NCBI GenBank assembly: GCA_965200525.1
Contig: OZ241368.1
Coordinates: 2,108,001 to 2,172,000 of the forward strand
DNA: 64,000 nt
Direction: 5' to 3'
Source: JANNPJ01 sp965200525
Lineage (GTDB): Bacteria; Actinomycetota; Actinomycetes; Actinomycetales; Kineosporiaceae
Part shown: positions 53,497 through 61,961 of the stretch, piece by piece
Layout: every line of letters starts with the position of its first letter
Position numbering within the stretch: position 1 is the stretch's first letter
Made by a program: the position numbers and the translations under genes
Notes under the pieces: model-generated
What the model was told of the DNA's origin: nothing
What the model saw: the letters and a program-made list of their open reading frames with translations, nothing else
Databases searched by the model: none

Positions 53497-54486
53497 TCAG
53501 GCAGCGGAAATTAGGGCCGCCGGATCGAACACTCGTTGGGCCAGCAGGAGCAGCGCATCGTAGGCCGGCCCACCGAACAGGCCGCCGGCACAGGCTCCGT
53601 CGAGGGACGCCATGGCCTGCTCCCTCAGCTCGCCGATGCGCTGTTCCACCCCGGCCCGGCCGGGATTGACGCTCCGGTCGGACCCGAGATCAGGGCCGAG
53701 TTGAGCCGCCAGCCGGACGCCTTCGCCGAGGGCGGTGCCGAATTCGGTGTAGCAACGGAGCAGTTCGCTCGAGGCCGGGGCCAGGACGGCGCCCAGGAGC
53801 AGGGCGTCAAGAAGGGAACTGCGGGGCCCATGGGTGCCCGCGCGACCGGTCTGTTGCCCGGGCCGGCCCTCGGGCCCGGCCGCTCGGCCTCTCACCAGGG
53901 AGAGGTACTGATGCACGAGAGTTCTTGTGCGCAACCGATCGAAGACCGGCCGCGCTCGGGCCAGCCCGCCGGCGCTCATCCCGCTGCTCATGAACAGTTC
54001 GTCGGACCACACCAGGCACATGTCGCCGGCCAGCACTCCGGCCGCCAGCCCGAACCGCTCGCCGTCACCGGCCCACCCACGACGGGCATGCAACTGGATG
54101 AACTGCTGGTGAACGGTGCTCTGCTCCGCCGGGGCCACCGGACCCAGCACCAGCCCGTGATGCAGAACCGTTGCCGCCGAGAGCAGTTGCACCGCGGCGG
54201 CGACGTTCGCTATCGCCGGACCAGGTTCGCCATCGGCGCCCAGCCAGCCCCAGTAGCACAGCGCCGCTTCGGTTGCGGTGGCCCGGCGGAGGGTCTGGAA
54301 AGCTCCGTGAACCAGTTCGTCGCAATCGCTTCCGGCTCCGGCCAGGATGGAGTTCTGACGCGTGAACAGCGCGGCCAGGACATCGTCCACCTCGGCGAGC
54401 ATCTGCTCCACCTGACGTTCCCGGTCAGCCGGCCAGTTGCTCTTCTCCGGGGGACCGCCGCGCCCTGATCGCGTCCCACCGCTCAT
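53497..54486 (-). CDS. Polyprenyl-synthetase-like protein without Asp-rich motifs
   Basis: A 329-residue all-helical protein. The pattern ATVLHHGLVLGPVAPAEQST, VHQQFIQLH and FGLAAGVLAGDMCLVWSDEL matches isoprenyl diphosphate synthases, where LLHDD..D....RRG..TVH is followed by AGD. Here the first DDxxD is replaced by HHGLV and the second by a segment without DDxxD (RLAAQLGPDLGSD). It is therefore probably not an active prenyltransferase. It overlaps the preceding whiB gene by 62 bp if ATG 54486 is used. ATG 54402 would remove the overlap. Cotranscription with whiB suggests a regulatory or developmental role; this is inference. Confidence 0.6.
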   Translation of the reverse strand: MSGGTRSGRGGPPEKSNWPADRERQVEQMLAEVDDVLAALFTRQNSILAGAGSDCDELVHGAFQTLRRATATEAALCYWGWLGADGEPGPAIANVAAAVQLLSAATVLHHGLVLGPVAPAEQSTVHQQFIQLHARRGWAGDGERFGLAAGVLAGDMCLVWSDELFMSSGMSAGGLARARPVFDRLRTRTLVHQYLSLVRGRAAGPEGRPGQQTGRAGTHGPRSSLLDALLLGAVLAPASSELLRCYTEFGTALGEGVRLAAQLGPDLGSDRSVNPGRAGVEQRIGELREQAMASLDGACAGGLFGGPAYDALLLLAQRVFDPAALISAA

Positions 54487-54730
54487 CCTGGGTCAGGCCC
54501 CCCCAGACCCCGTACGGCTCCTCCACCTGCAGGCTGTGCTCGCGGCACTGCAGCATCACGGGGCACTCCTGGCAGATCTTCACGGCGGCCCGATCGCGGC
54601 AGAGCTTGGCCGGGCCCCGCTCGCTGTCCGGGTGGAAGAACAGCCGGGGATCAGCCTCGCGGCACGCGCCCTGGAACTGCCATTCCCAGACATCCATCGT
54701 CGGCATCGGCAGCCGGGACAACTCAGCCAT
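54425..54730 (-). CDS. WhiB-family iron-sulphur regulator (WhiB3/WhiD-like)
   Basis: A 101-residue protein. Cys23, Cys53, Cys56 and Cys62 (GACRE, then CQECPVMLQC) form the [4Fe-4S] ligand set, and an extra Cys44 is present. GVWGG follows in EEPYGVWGGLT, and the C-terminus is basic. The N-terminal WEWQFQG and FFHPDSERG resemble WhiB3/WhiD members. Such proteins respond to O2, NO or redox state and bind DNA or the sigma factor. ATG 54730 follows GAGGAGG. The next gene starts within its 3' end. Confidence 0.93.
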   Translation of the reverse strand: MAELSRLPMPTMDVWEWQFQGACREADPRLFFHPDSERGPAKLCRDRAAVKICQECPVMLQCREHSLQVEEPYGVWGGLTQDERWDAIRARRSPGEEQLAG

Positions 54731-54847
54731 GGTGACCTCCTCACGAGCAGCAAGTACCTCTGACCGGAACCTAGCAATCGAGCCCTAGGTTGTTCAACCC
54801 CCACATCCACACTGATTCAGATGGTTCCTGAGTTGTTCAACTTGGTT

Positions 54848-55267
54848 CTAGACGGCCGTGGACGGCGGCCGGCGCGGGCCGGTCGCCTGCTGGCGCAGAT
54901 CCCGGTGCCGCGAATGCAGGGCCGCGAGTTCGCTGTCGTCGGCCTCCTCCAGGCCGACGGCCGATTTGTCGGCGCGGGGAAGGCCCCTCAGGATCTCGTC
55001 CAGCTTGCGCTGCGTGACCATCTGCTCGCGGGCCTGTGTGTGCTGGATCACAAAGACGAGAGCCAGGGTCACGGCCGCGACCAGGGTCTGGAAGATGGTC
55101 TCCAGTCGGGTCGGGAACCCGACCACGGCGCTGAACAGCACCCACAGGGCGTCCGCCCCGAGCAGGACCACCACCACGACCGGCCGGGACGAGAGCCGAT
55201 CGATGGCGTGGAGCATCTTGCTCCCGAGCGAGCGGACGCCGTCCTGTGATCGAGCCCGGGGAATCAT
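54848..55267 (-). CDS. Low-affinity iron permease-like small membrane protein
   Basis: A 139-residue protein with two helices (PVVVVVLLGADALWVLFSAV and IFQTLVAAVTLALVFVIQHT). The conserved IQHTQAREQMVTQRKLDEIL follows, the signature of the bacterial low-affinity iron permease family in which IQNTQNRD...QLKLDELIR is typical. The tail from residue 100 is charged and probably cytoplasmic. Transport by so small a protein is unproven. It diverges from oleA. Confidence 0.75.
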   Translation of the reverse strand: MIPRARSQDGVRSLGSKMLHAIDRLSSRPVVVVVLLGADALWVLFSAVVGFPTRLETIFQTLVAAVTLALVFVIQHTQAREQMVTQRKLDEILRGLPRADKSAVGLEEADDSELAALHSRHRDLRQQATGPRRPPSTAV

Positions 55268-55469
55268 CCGGCCAGTTTGATCACGGCCATGCCCGTCCCG
55301 CCCGTCGAGCCCCGCCGTCGATGACGCAGGCGGGCCGAGCCGCCCGCGCGACGCCCGATAGGCCCCGACCCGGGTCGCATGTCACGCTGTCAACGACCCG
55401 TAGATGTAGACGTGCCGAACAGGGGCCGCGGACGTCCTGCTGTACGCACCGGCTGAGAAGAAGGTTTTG

Positions 55470-56483
55470 ATGATCAACGCTGCCGTCGTCGGCACCGGGC
55501 ACGCCCTCCCCGAGCGCGCTCTGAGCTCACGCGAGATCGAACAGCGCGTGAGCGACAGTAGCGACGGGTTCACGATGACCGCGGGCATGATCGAGGCGAT
55601 CACCGGGGTCCGCGAGCGCCGTCACGCCGGTCAGGGGGTCAACTCCTCCGATCTGGCCGCCGAGGCGGGCCTGCAGGCCCTGCGGGCGGCCGACACCGAC
55701 CCCACATCGGTGGACCTGCTGATCTTCAGCGCGGCCTCGCACGACGTCTCCGAGCCGGCCACGGCGGCGATCGTGCAGGACAAGACCGGGTGCACGAACG
55801 CGACCTTCGTCGACGTCAAGAACGCCTGCAACAGCTTCCTCAACGGCCTGGACTTCGCCGCCGCGGCCATCGCCACCGGCCGGGCCCGCCGGGTCCTGGT
55901 CACCTCGGGCGAGGTGCTCTCCCCCACCATCAACTGGTCGGTGAAGGACGTGAGTGACCTGCGTCGCAAGTTCGCGGCGTTCACCCTCGGGGACGCCGGT
56001 GGGGCGGTCCTGCTGGAGGCCACCGAGGACGAGGAGCGCGGCCTGCTGCCGGGGCGGTTCGTCTCCGACGGCTCGCAGTGGCAGCTGTCGACCGTGCTCT
56101 ACGGGGGCACGCTGATGGGCCGGGACAACTCCCGCTCGTACTTCGAGTGCGACAGCCGCGAACTGCAGCAGCTGGCCCTGGAGCACATCCCGCCGCTGAT
56201 GGAGAAGACGCTCAGCGAGGTCAACTGGCAGCCCAGCGACGTGACCCACGTCATCCCGCACCAGGTTTCCCGGGGTGTAATCGATGCGTTGTGCGCCGCC
56301 ATCGACTTCCCGCGCGATCGGGTGCAGGTGACGCTGGATCGGTTCGGCAACACCGCCGCCGCCAGCATCCCGCTGGCGCTGAGCCTGGCCGTGCAGGACG
56401 GCCTGATCCAGGAGCGGGACAAGGTGCTGCTGGTCTGCGGGGCTGCCGGGTTCACGGCCGGTGTCCTGCCGGTCATCTGGTGA
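55470..56483 (+). CDS. oleA: OleA, Claisen-condensing thiolase (head-to-head acyl coupling)
   Basis: A 337-residue thiolase-fold enzyme similar to FabH. The catalytic Cys120 lies in VKNACNSFLNG, His264 in IPHQVSRG and Asn294 in RFGNTAAAS, the Cys-His-Asn set. Near residue 95 the sequence reads ATAAIVQDKTG, a feature of OleA, which draws both acyl chains from acyl-CoA. OleA joins two fatty acyl-CoAs to a 2-alkyl-3-ketoacid. ATG 55470 is preceded by AAGAAGG. It overlaps oleBC by 4 nt. With oleBC and oleD it forms a complete pathway; no other OleA-like gene is in the window. Confidence 0.9.
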   Translation: MINAAVVGTGHALPERALSSREIEQRVSDSSDGFTMTAGMIEAITGVRERRHAGQGVNSSDLAAEAGLQALRAADTDPTSVDLLIFSAASHDVSEPATAAIVQDKTGCTNATFVDVKNACNSFLNGLDFAAAAIATGRARRVLVTSGEVLSPTINWSVKDVSDLRRKFAAFTLGDAGGAVLLEATEDEERGLLPGRFVSDGSQWQLSTVLYGGTLMGRDNSRSYFECDSRELQQLALEHIPPLMEKTLSEVNWQPSDVTHVIPHQVSRGVIDALCAAIDFPRDRVQVTLDRFGNTAAASIPLALSLAVQDGLIQERDKVLLVCGAAGFTAGVLPVIW

Positions 56484-59107
56484 GGCCACCGGACGGTCTG
56501 GATCCGCGCTGGTCGCGCACCCTGGCGGTCGCGGACTCGGCCGGCACCGAACACCGGTGGCACGTGCTGGACAACCTCGAGGTGCTTGACGGCGTCACCC
56601 CGGCCGGCACCCTGCTCTGCGTGCACGGCAATCCCACCTGGTCGTACCTGTGGCGGCACGTGATCGCCCGGATCGATGCCGCCAACGCGGCCGGCGGGCG
56701 CCCGTGGCGGGTGGTCGCCGTCGATCAGCTCGGCATGGGTTTCTCCGAGCGCACCGGCACCCGACGCCGGCTGGGCCGGCGGATCGCCGATCTGGGCGAC
56801 CTGACCGACGCGCTCGGGCTCAGCGGCCCGGTGGTGACGCTCGGGCACGACTGGGGCGGCGCGATCAGCCTGGGCTGGGCCCTGGCCCATCGGGAGCAGC
56901 TGGCCGGAACGGCCCTGCTGAACACCGCGGTCCACCAGCCACCGGGCTCGGCCCTCCCGGCCCTGATCGCCCTGGCCCGCCTGCCCGGGGTCCGCTGGGC
57001 GGTGACCGCGGCGAGCCCGTTCTTCCTGCAGGCCACGCTGGCCCTGGCCCATCCCCGCCTGCGCCCCGGCGTCCGGGCCGGATACCTGGCCCCGTATCGC
57101 ACCCGGGCCCGCCGGGCCGCCATCGACGACTTCGTCGAGGACATCCCCACCACCGACCAGCACCCGAGCCGGCCGGCCCTGCGGGCCCTGGTCGAGGGAC
57201 TGCCCGCACTGGGCCCGGTGCCGGCCCTGCTGCTGTGGGGGCCGCGCGATCCCGTCTTCAGCGACCTGTACCTGCGCGACCTGCGCGCACGCCTGCCGCA
57301 GGCGGTGGTGCACCGATTCGAAGGGGCCGGGCACCTGCTGGCCGAGGACGCCGACGTGGCCGGCGCGGTGCTGAGCTGGCTGGACGAGCTGCCCCTGCCC
57401 CCCACCGACCGGAGCGTCACCCTTCCGTCGGGGCTGCCCCACGCGACGACAAGCCGGCCGGCGGCTTCCGCCGGTGAGCCTGATCGGCGTCCGCTGTGGG
57501 CCTGGATGCAGGACCGGGCCGCCGACCCGAGCCTGGCCGTCCTGGAGCCGGCCGCCGGCCGGCGTCCGGGCTCGCGGCGGATCAGCTGGGCCACCCTGGC
57601 CCGGCGGACCCGCGACCTGGCCGCCGGATTGAGCGCCTCCGGGGTCGCCCCCGGCGACCGGGTCGGCCTGCTGGTGCCGCCCGGATCCGACCTGAGCATC
57701 GCTCTCTACGCCTGCCTGCGGATCGGGGCCGTGGCCGTGATCGCCGACGCCGGCCTGGGCGTGGCCGGCCTGCACCGGGCGCTGCGGGGGGCCGGGGTCA
57801 GGCACGTCATCGCCGTCGACCGCGGGCTGCTGCTGGCCCGGGCGCTGCGCTGGCCCGGGCGCCGAATCGCCGTGACCACTCCCGGTCGTTCCCGGGCCCT
57901 TGTGCTGGGCACCGGCGAGGCCATGACCGGGCTGGCTCGCTCGGGCACCGGGCTGGACCTGCCGGCCGAGCCGGGCCCGGACGACGAGGCGCTGGTGGTC
58001 TTCACCTCCGGGGCCACCGGCCCGGCCAAGGGCGTCGTCTACCGCCACGCCCAGCTGGAGTCACTGCGCGATGCGCTGCTGAGCACCTACCGGATCCGGC
58101 CCGACGACCGCTTCGTGGCTGCCTTCGCCCCGTTCGCGCTGCTGGGGCCGGCCCTAGGGGTCGCCTCGGCGGTACCGGACATGGATGTGACGGCGCCCCG
58201 GACGCTGCGGGCCACAGCCCTGGCCGACGCGGTGGCCGGGCTGCGGGCGAGCGTCGTGTTCGCCTCCCCGGCGGCGCTGGCGAACGTGGTCGCGACCGCG
58301 GCCCAGCTGGGGCCGGCCCAGCGGGAGGCCCTCAGCCGGATCCGGCTCGTGCTGTCGGCGGGCGCCCCGGTACCGGCGACCCTGCTGGGCTCGGTCCAGG
58401 AACTCACCCCCTCGGCCGAACTGCACACCCCCTACGGCATGACCGAGGCGCTGCTGGTCACCGATGTCGACCTGGGCGAGGTCCGGGACGCCGGCCCGGG
58501 CGAGGGCATCCTGGTCGGGCGCCCGATCGCCGGGGTCGACGTCGCCCTGGCCCCGCTCGACGAGTTCGGCCGCTCGGACCGCCATCTCGTGCTCGACAAG
58601 GCTGGCGTCACCGGCGAGATCCTGGTCCGTGCCGCTCACGTGAAGCAGCGGTACGACCAGTTGTGGATCACCGACCGCGATGCCCGCAGCCCCGAGGGCT
58701 GGCACCGCACCGGCGACGTCGGGCACCTCGACGACGCGGGCCGGCTGTGGGTCGAGGGCCGCCTCGTCCACGTGCTCACCCCCCTCGGCGGGTTCGTCAC
58801 CCCGGTGGGCGTGGAGCAGAAGATCGAAACCCTTGAGGACGTCGCGCGCGCGGCCCTGGTCGCCGTCGGCCCGGTCGGCGCCCAGCAACTCGTGGCGGTG
58901 CTCGAGACCCGCGGCCGAGCCACCCCCGGCGTCGCCGATCCGGACCTGAGCGCCCGGGTCAGGGCGGTCGCCGGGGTCGACCTGGCCGCTGTCCTGCTGT
59001 CGTCGGGCCTGAAGACCGACATCCGCCACAACGCCAAGGTGGATCGCCGGCACGAAGGTCGGCGGGCGGCCCGGATGCTCGCCGGGCACGGCGGTACCGG
59101 GCGGTGA
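56480..59107 (+). CDS. oleBC: OleBC fusion: beta-lactone decarboxylase plus beta-lactone synthetase
   Basis: An 875-residue fusion from GTG 56480, within the GTGA overlap with oleA. Residues about 20-310 form an alpha/beta hydrolase of the haloalkane dehalogenase type: HGNPTWSYLW for the oxyanion hole and the nucleophile Asp124 in GHDWGGA. Residues about 330-875 form an AMP-binding domain with the P-loop FTSGATGPAKG (508-518) and YGMTE (about 652-656). In Ole pathways the OleC part turns the 2-alkyl-3-hydroxyacid into a beta-lactone and OleB removes CO2 to give the olefin. Fusion of OleB and OleC is known from actinobacteria. It overlaps oleD by 4 nt. Confidence 0.92.
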   Translation: MRPPDGLDPRWSRTLAVADSAGTEHRWHVLDNLEVLDGVTPAGTLLCVHGNPTWSYLWRHVIARIDAANAAGGRPWRVVAVDQLGMGFSERTGTRRRLGRRIADLGDLTDALGLSGPVVTLGHDWGGAISLGWALAHREQLAGTALLNTAVHQPPGSALPALIALARLPGVRWAVTAASPFFLQATLALAHPRLRPGVRAGYLAPYRTRARRAAIDDFVEDIPTTDQHPSRPALRALVEGLPALGPVPALLLWGPRDPVFSDLYLRDLRARLPQAVVHRFEGAGHLLAEDADVAGAVLSWLDELPLPPTDRSVTLPSGLPHATTSRPAASAGEPDRRPLWAWMQDRAADPSLAVLEPAAGRRPGSRRISWATLARRTRDLAAGLSASGVAPGDRVGLLVPPGSDLSIALYACLRIGAVAVIADAGLGVAGLHRALRGAGVRHVIAVDRGLLLARALRWPGRRIAVTTPGRSRALVLGTGEAMTGLARSGTGLDLPAEPGPDDEALVVFTSGATGPAKGVVYRHAQLESLRDALLSTYRIRPDDRFVAAFAPFALLGPALGVASAVPDMDVTAPRTLRATALADAVAGLRASVVFASPAALANVVATAAQLGPAQREALSRIRLVLSAGAPVPATLLGSVQELTPSAELHTPYGMTEALLVTDVDLGEVRDAGPGEGILVGRPIAGVDVALAPLDEFGRSDRHLVLDKAGVTGEILVRAAHVKQRYDQLWITDRDARSPEGWHRTGDVGHLDDAGRLWVEGRLVHVLTPLGGFVTPVGVEQKIETLEDVARAALVAVGPVGAQQLVAVLETRGRATPGVADPDLSARVRAVAGVDLAAVLLSSGLKTDIRHNAKVDRRHEGRRAARMLAGHGGTGR

Positions 59108-60087
59108 AGGTCCTGGTCACCGGGGCCGGCGGGATGCTCGGCGGGGCGGTCGCCGGGCGGCTGCGCGACCGGGGCGACGAGGTGCGGGTCTTCCAGCGCC
59201 GCCGGGTCGATCTGGCCGGGATCGAGCAGGTCAACGGCGACATCGCCGACCCCGAGGCGGTCCGGCGGGCGGTGCGCGGCCAGGACGCCGTGCTGCACCT
59301 CGCGGCCAAGGTCGGCGTGACCGGCCCCTGGCCGGAGTTCGCCGCGACCAACATCGAGGGAACGGCCAACCTGCTGCGGGCCCTGCGGTCCGAGGGGGTG
59401 GGCCGTCTGGTCCACGTGTCCTCCCCGTCCGTGGCTCACGCCGGGCGGGCCCTGGTGGCGGCCGGTGCCGGCCCGGCCGATCCGGTCCGCGCGCGGGGTT
59501 CGTACGCCCGCAGCAAGGCGGCGGGCGAGCAGTTGGCCCTGCGCGCCGACGGCCCGGACCTCGGCGTCGTGGTGATCCGGCCGCACCTGGTCTGGGGCCC
59601 TGGTGACACCCAGCTGGTGGCCCGCATCGTGGCCCGGGCCCGGGCCGGGCGCCTGCTCCTCATCGGCTCGGGGGCGAGCCTTATCGACACCACCTACGTC
59701 GACAACGCGGTGGACGCCGTCGTGGCCGCGCTCGACCGGTGCGAGCAGGCCCACGGCCAGGCCCTGGTGGTCAGCAACGGTGAACCCCGGCCGGTGGCCG
59801 ATCTTTTCGCTCGCCTGTGCCAGGCGGCCGGCGTACCGCCGGCTACCCGTCACGTGCCTTTCCGGCTGGCCTGGCTGGCCGGAGCCGTGATCGAGCCGGC
59901 CTGGACCGCCCTCGGGCGCCAGGATGATCCGCCGATCACCCGCTTCCTGGCCGAGCAGCTGGCCACCGCCCACTGGTTCGACCAGCGGCACACCCGGGCG
60001 GCCCTCGACTGGACGCCGGCGATCAGCCTGGACGAGGGCTTCGAGCGCCTGCGGCAGTCGTACCAGCCCGACGTCGTCCGGAGCTGA
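59104..60087 (+). CDS. oleD: OleD, 2-alkyl-3-ketoacid reductase
   Basis: A 327-residue extended SDR/epimerase-fold protein. It has VTGAGGMLGGAVAGRL (cofactor loop), HLAAKVG, SSPSVAH with the catalytic Ser, and YARSKAAGE for Tyr/Lys. GTG 59104 lies in the GTGA overlap with oleBC. OleD reduces the OleA product with NADPH to the 3-hydroxyacid used by OleC. As it is the last gene of the operon, no further Ole gene follows. Product chain lengths cannot be predicted from sequence. Confidence 0.92.
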   Translation: MKVLVTGAGGMLGGAVAGRLRDRGDEVRVFQRRRVDLAGIEQVNGDIADPEAVRRAVRGQDAVLHLAAKVGVTGPWPEFAATNIEGTANLLRALRSEGVGRLVHVSSPSVAHAGRALVAAGAGPADPVRARGSYARSKAAGEQLALRADGPDLGVVVIRPHLVWGPGDTQLVARIVARARAGRLLLIGSGASLIDTTYVDNAVDAVVAALDRCEQAHGQALVVSNGEPRPVADLFARLCQAAGVPPATRHVPFRLAWLAGAVIEPAWTALGRQDDPPITRFLAEQLATAHWFDQRHTRAALDWTPAISLDEGFERLRQSYQPDVVRS

Positions 60088-60134
60088 GATGCTGTCGCGT
60101 TCGGCCCGAAGCCGGTGAGGGCCAAGGGGCCGTC

Positions 60135-60317
60135 ATGGCCCAGAACCGGTGCGAGCCGGAGCAGGCCTTCAAGATCCTGCGACGGGCCTCGACGGGCCGG
60201 GCCGAGCCGGCCGGGCCCAGCTCGCCGGCCGGGTCAGGTCGTCTGTCGCCCCGGCCGATCCCGGCCTATGGTGAAGATTCGGACGACGACGAGAGAACCG
60301 ACGAGGGGCGTTCCTGA
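60135..60317 (+). CDS. Small protein with a partial ANTAR-like segment
   Basis: A 60-residue protein from ATG 60135, with AAGGGG upstream. It begins MAQNRCEPEQAFKILRRAST, which looks like the second and third helix of an ANTAR RNA-binding domain (typically MARN.C....AF..LRR.S). The in-frame DNA upstream (GEGQGAV) continues the resemblance but has no start. The remaining 40 residues are Pro/Ser-rich and then acidic. It may be a remnant or a small adapter. It ends directly before the next gene. Confidence 0.45.
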   Translation: MAQNRCEPEQAFKILRRASTGRAEPAGPSSPAGSGRLSPRPIPAYGEDSDDDERTDEGRS

Positions 60318-60596
60318 ATGGCCAAGAAGAGAAAGACTCTGATCACGGCGGCGGTGGCGTTCGCCTCGACCCCGGCCGGGCGTCGGCTGATCCAGCAGGC
60401 CAAGGAATACGCCTCCCGGCCGGAGAACCAGGCCCGGGCCCGGGCTCTTGTCCAGCAGGCCAAGGAGTACGCCGCGCGACCCGAGAACCAGGCCCGCATA
60501 CAGAAACTGATGAAGACCCGTTCGGCGAAGTCAGCCACCGACAAGCCTTCACCCGGCGCCGGCTTCCCCTCCTACGGGACGCCGCCGCGAACCTGA
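60318..60596 (+). CDS. Small basic protein with an internal duplication
   Basis: A 92-residue protein whose ATG follows the preceding stop directly. It contains QQAKEYASRPENQARARALV, then QQAKEYAARPENQARIQKLM, two near-identical 22-residue helical repeats rich in Gln, Lys and Arg. A lead MAKKRKTLITAAVAFASTPA and a disordered tail frame them. It resembles small actinobacterial proteins of unknown role; RNA or DNA binding is possible from the charge. Confidence 0.6.
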   Translation: MAKKRKTLITAAVAFASTPAGRRLIQQAKEYASRPENQARARALVQQAKEYAARPENQARIQKLMKTRSAKSATDKPSPGAGFPSYGTPPRT

Positions 60597-60646
60597 CGGC
60601 CGTCCACGTCGCCCCCGGTCGGGCGAGCCGGGCCGGGTAAGGCCGG

Positions 60647-61288
60647 TCAGGCGGCCAGGTGAAAGGTGCTCGCGAAGCGGTCGAGCAGGTCGCCGGGGCC
60701 GCGCAGCACCTCGACCACCCCGGTGGCGATCGCGCGCTCGGGGGCCAGCTCACCGGAGATCAGCCGGCGGATGCCCGCCCCCGAGACGAAGGCCAGATCG
60801 ACCGGCCCGTCTCCGCGGGAGACGTCGAGGGTGGAGCCGTCGACCCGGATCAGCAGCTCGGCCGGCCCGAACCGGGCCGAGTACGTGGTCGCCGGCAGGC
60901 CGGCCGCCACCTGTGGCTGGAAGGCGGTGCGCAGCTCGATGGTCATCGAGTCGGGGGTGATGATCTGCTCCTCCCGCGGATCCGCCATCGCCTTGAAGCC
61001 CCAGGCGCCGAGCGCGAGCACCACCGGCTCCAGCTCGCGACCGTAGGCCGTCAGCTCGTACACGATGACGCGCGAGCGTGGTGCCCGGCGCAGGACGCCG
61101 GCCGCCTGGAGTTCCTTGAGCCGCGCCGCCAGGATGTTGCTCGGGATGCGGGGAAGCCCCGCGGCGAGCTCTCCGTAGCGGCGCGGCCCGACCAGCAGGT
61201 CGCGCACGATGAGCAGGGCCCAGCGCTCACCCACGAGCTCCAGGGCCCGGGTGATTCCGCCGTACTGCCCGTAGTCGCGAGCGGCCAT
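60647..61288 (-). CDS. HxlR-family regulator
   Basis: A 213-residue protein. Residues 1-95 form the HxlR winged helix (RALELVGERWALLIVRDLLV, GPRRYGELAAGLPRIPSNIL, RLKELQAAGVL). A C-terminal domain of about 110 residues extends it and resembles an SCP2-like fold (STLDVSRGDGPVDLAF). Such long HxlR proteins respond to small molecules or stress. It starts 5 bp after the stop of a VOC gene on the same strand and is probably cotranscribed with it. Confidence 0.88.
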   Translation of the reverse strand: MAARDYGQYGGITRALELVGERWALLIVRDLLVGPRRYGELAAGLPRIPSNILAARLKELQAAGVLRRAPRSRVIVYELTAYGRELEPVVLALGAWGFKAMADPREEQIITPDSMTIELRTAFQPQVAAGLPATTYSARFGPAELLIRVDGSTLDVSRGDGPVDLAFVSGAGIRRLISGELAPERAIATGVVEVLRGPGDLLDRFASTFHLAA

Positions 61289-61293
61289 CGAGG

Positions 61294-61728
61294 TCAGCCC
61301 TGCTGGCTCAGGGCGGCCTCGGGGCCTTGCTCCGCGGCGGCCGGGTCCATGTAGCCGATCTCCAGGAGGTGGCCGTCGGGGTCGGTGAGCTGCCGCTGGT
61401 ACATGAAGCCGTAGTCGGACGCGGCCTGCGCCTCCGTGCCGCCCGCGGCGAGGCCGGCGACGAGTGTGCTGTCGACCGCTTCCCGGCTCTCGAGGAAGAT
61501 CGCGGTCGCCGTCAGCACGGTGGTCGCCGGGTCGGCGATCGGCCGCTCGGTGAACGTCTGGAAGTACTCCCGGGCCAGGAGCATGAAGAAGCTGTGATCG
61601 GGTTCGACGATGACGCAGGCGGCGTTGTGATCGGTGAACTTCGGGTTCAGGGTGAATCCGATCGCCGTGTAGAACGCCTTCGAGCGCTCCAGGTCGGTCA
61701 CCGGCAGGTTGACGAACATCGCGGTCAT
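61294..61728 (-). CDS. VOC-superfamily (glyoxalase-like) protein
   Basis: A 144-residue protein from ATG 61728, with AAGGAGA upstream. It has two beta-alpha-beta-beta-beta units: FVNLPVTDLERSKAFYTAIG, then YGFMYQRQLTDPDGHLLEIG. His and Glu in DPDGHLLEI are usual metal ligands, while the first unit lacks an obvious His/Gln ligand. The subgroup resembles PhnB/glyoxalase-like proteins with lost or shifted metal sites. It is coupled to the HxlR gene, which may control it. Confidence 0.85.
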   Translation of the reverse strand: MTAMFVNLPVTDLERSKAFYTAIGFTLNPKFTDHNAACVIVEPDHSFFMLLAREYFQTFTERPIADPATTVLTATAIFLESREAVDSTLVAGLAAGGTEAQAASDYGFMYQRQLTDPDGHLLEIGYMDPAAAEQGPEAALSQQG

Positions 61729-61961
61729 CGTGCTCTCCTTCGGACAGTTCGGTCGAGGTGAGGGTCGGTCGAGGTGGGCCCGGTCGAGCCGGCAGGTGAA
61801 TGACGACGAGACTTGCAAAAAACAAGTGCGCCGTCAAGCCCCGGAACGTCGGCTCCCCGCGCGGGTAGCTCCGCTGAGCGCGGTTCTCCCCCGGTGGCCT
61901 CACTCCGACCTCTGACCACGGGCTGATGTGCGAACCTCGCCCGCGGGCCAGCATCGAAGAC

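Noticed and set aside
56099..58048. 649-codon minus-strand frame
   Set aside because: It is opposite oleA and oleBC. Such long antisense frames are expected in high-GC coding DNA and show no motif.
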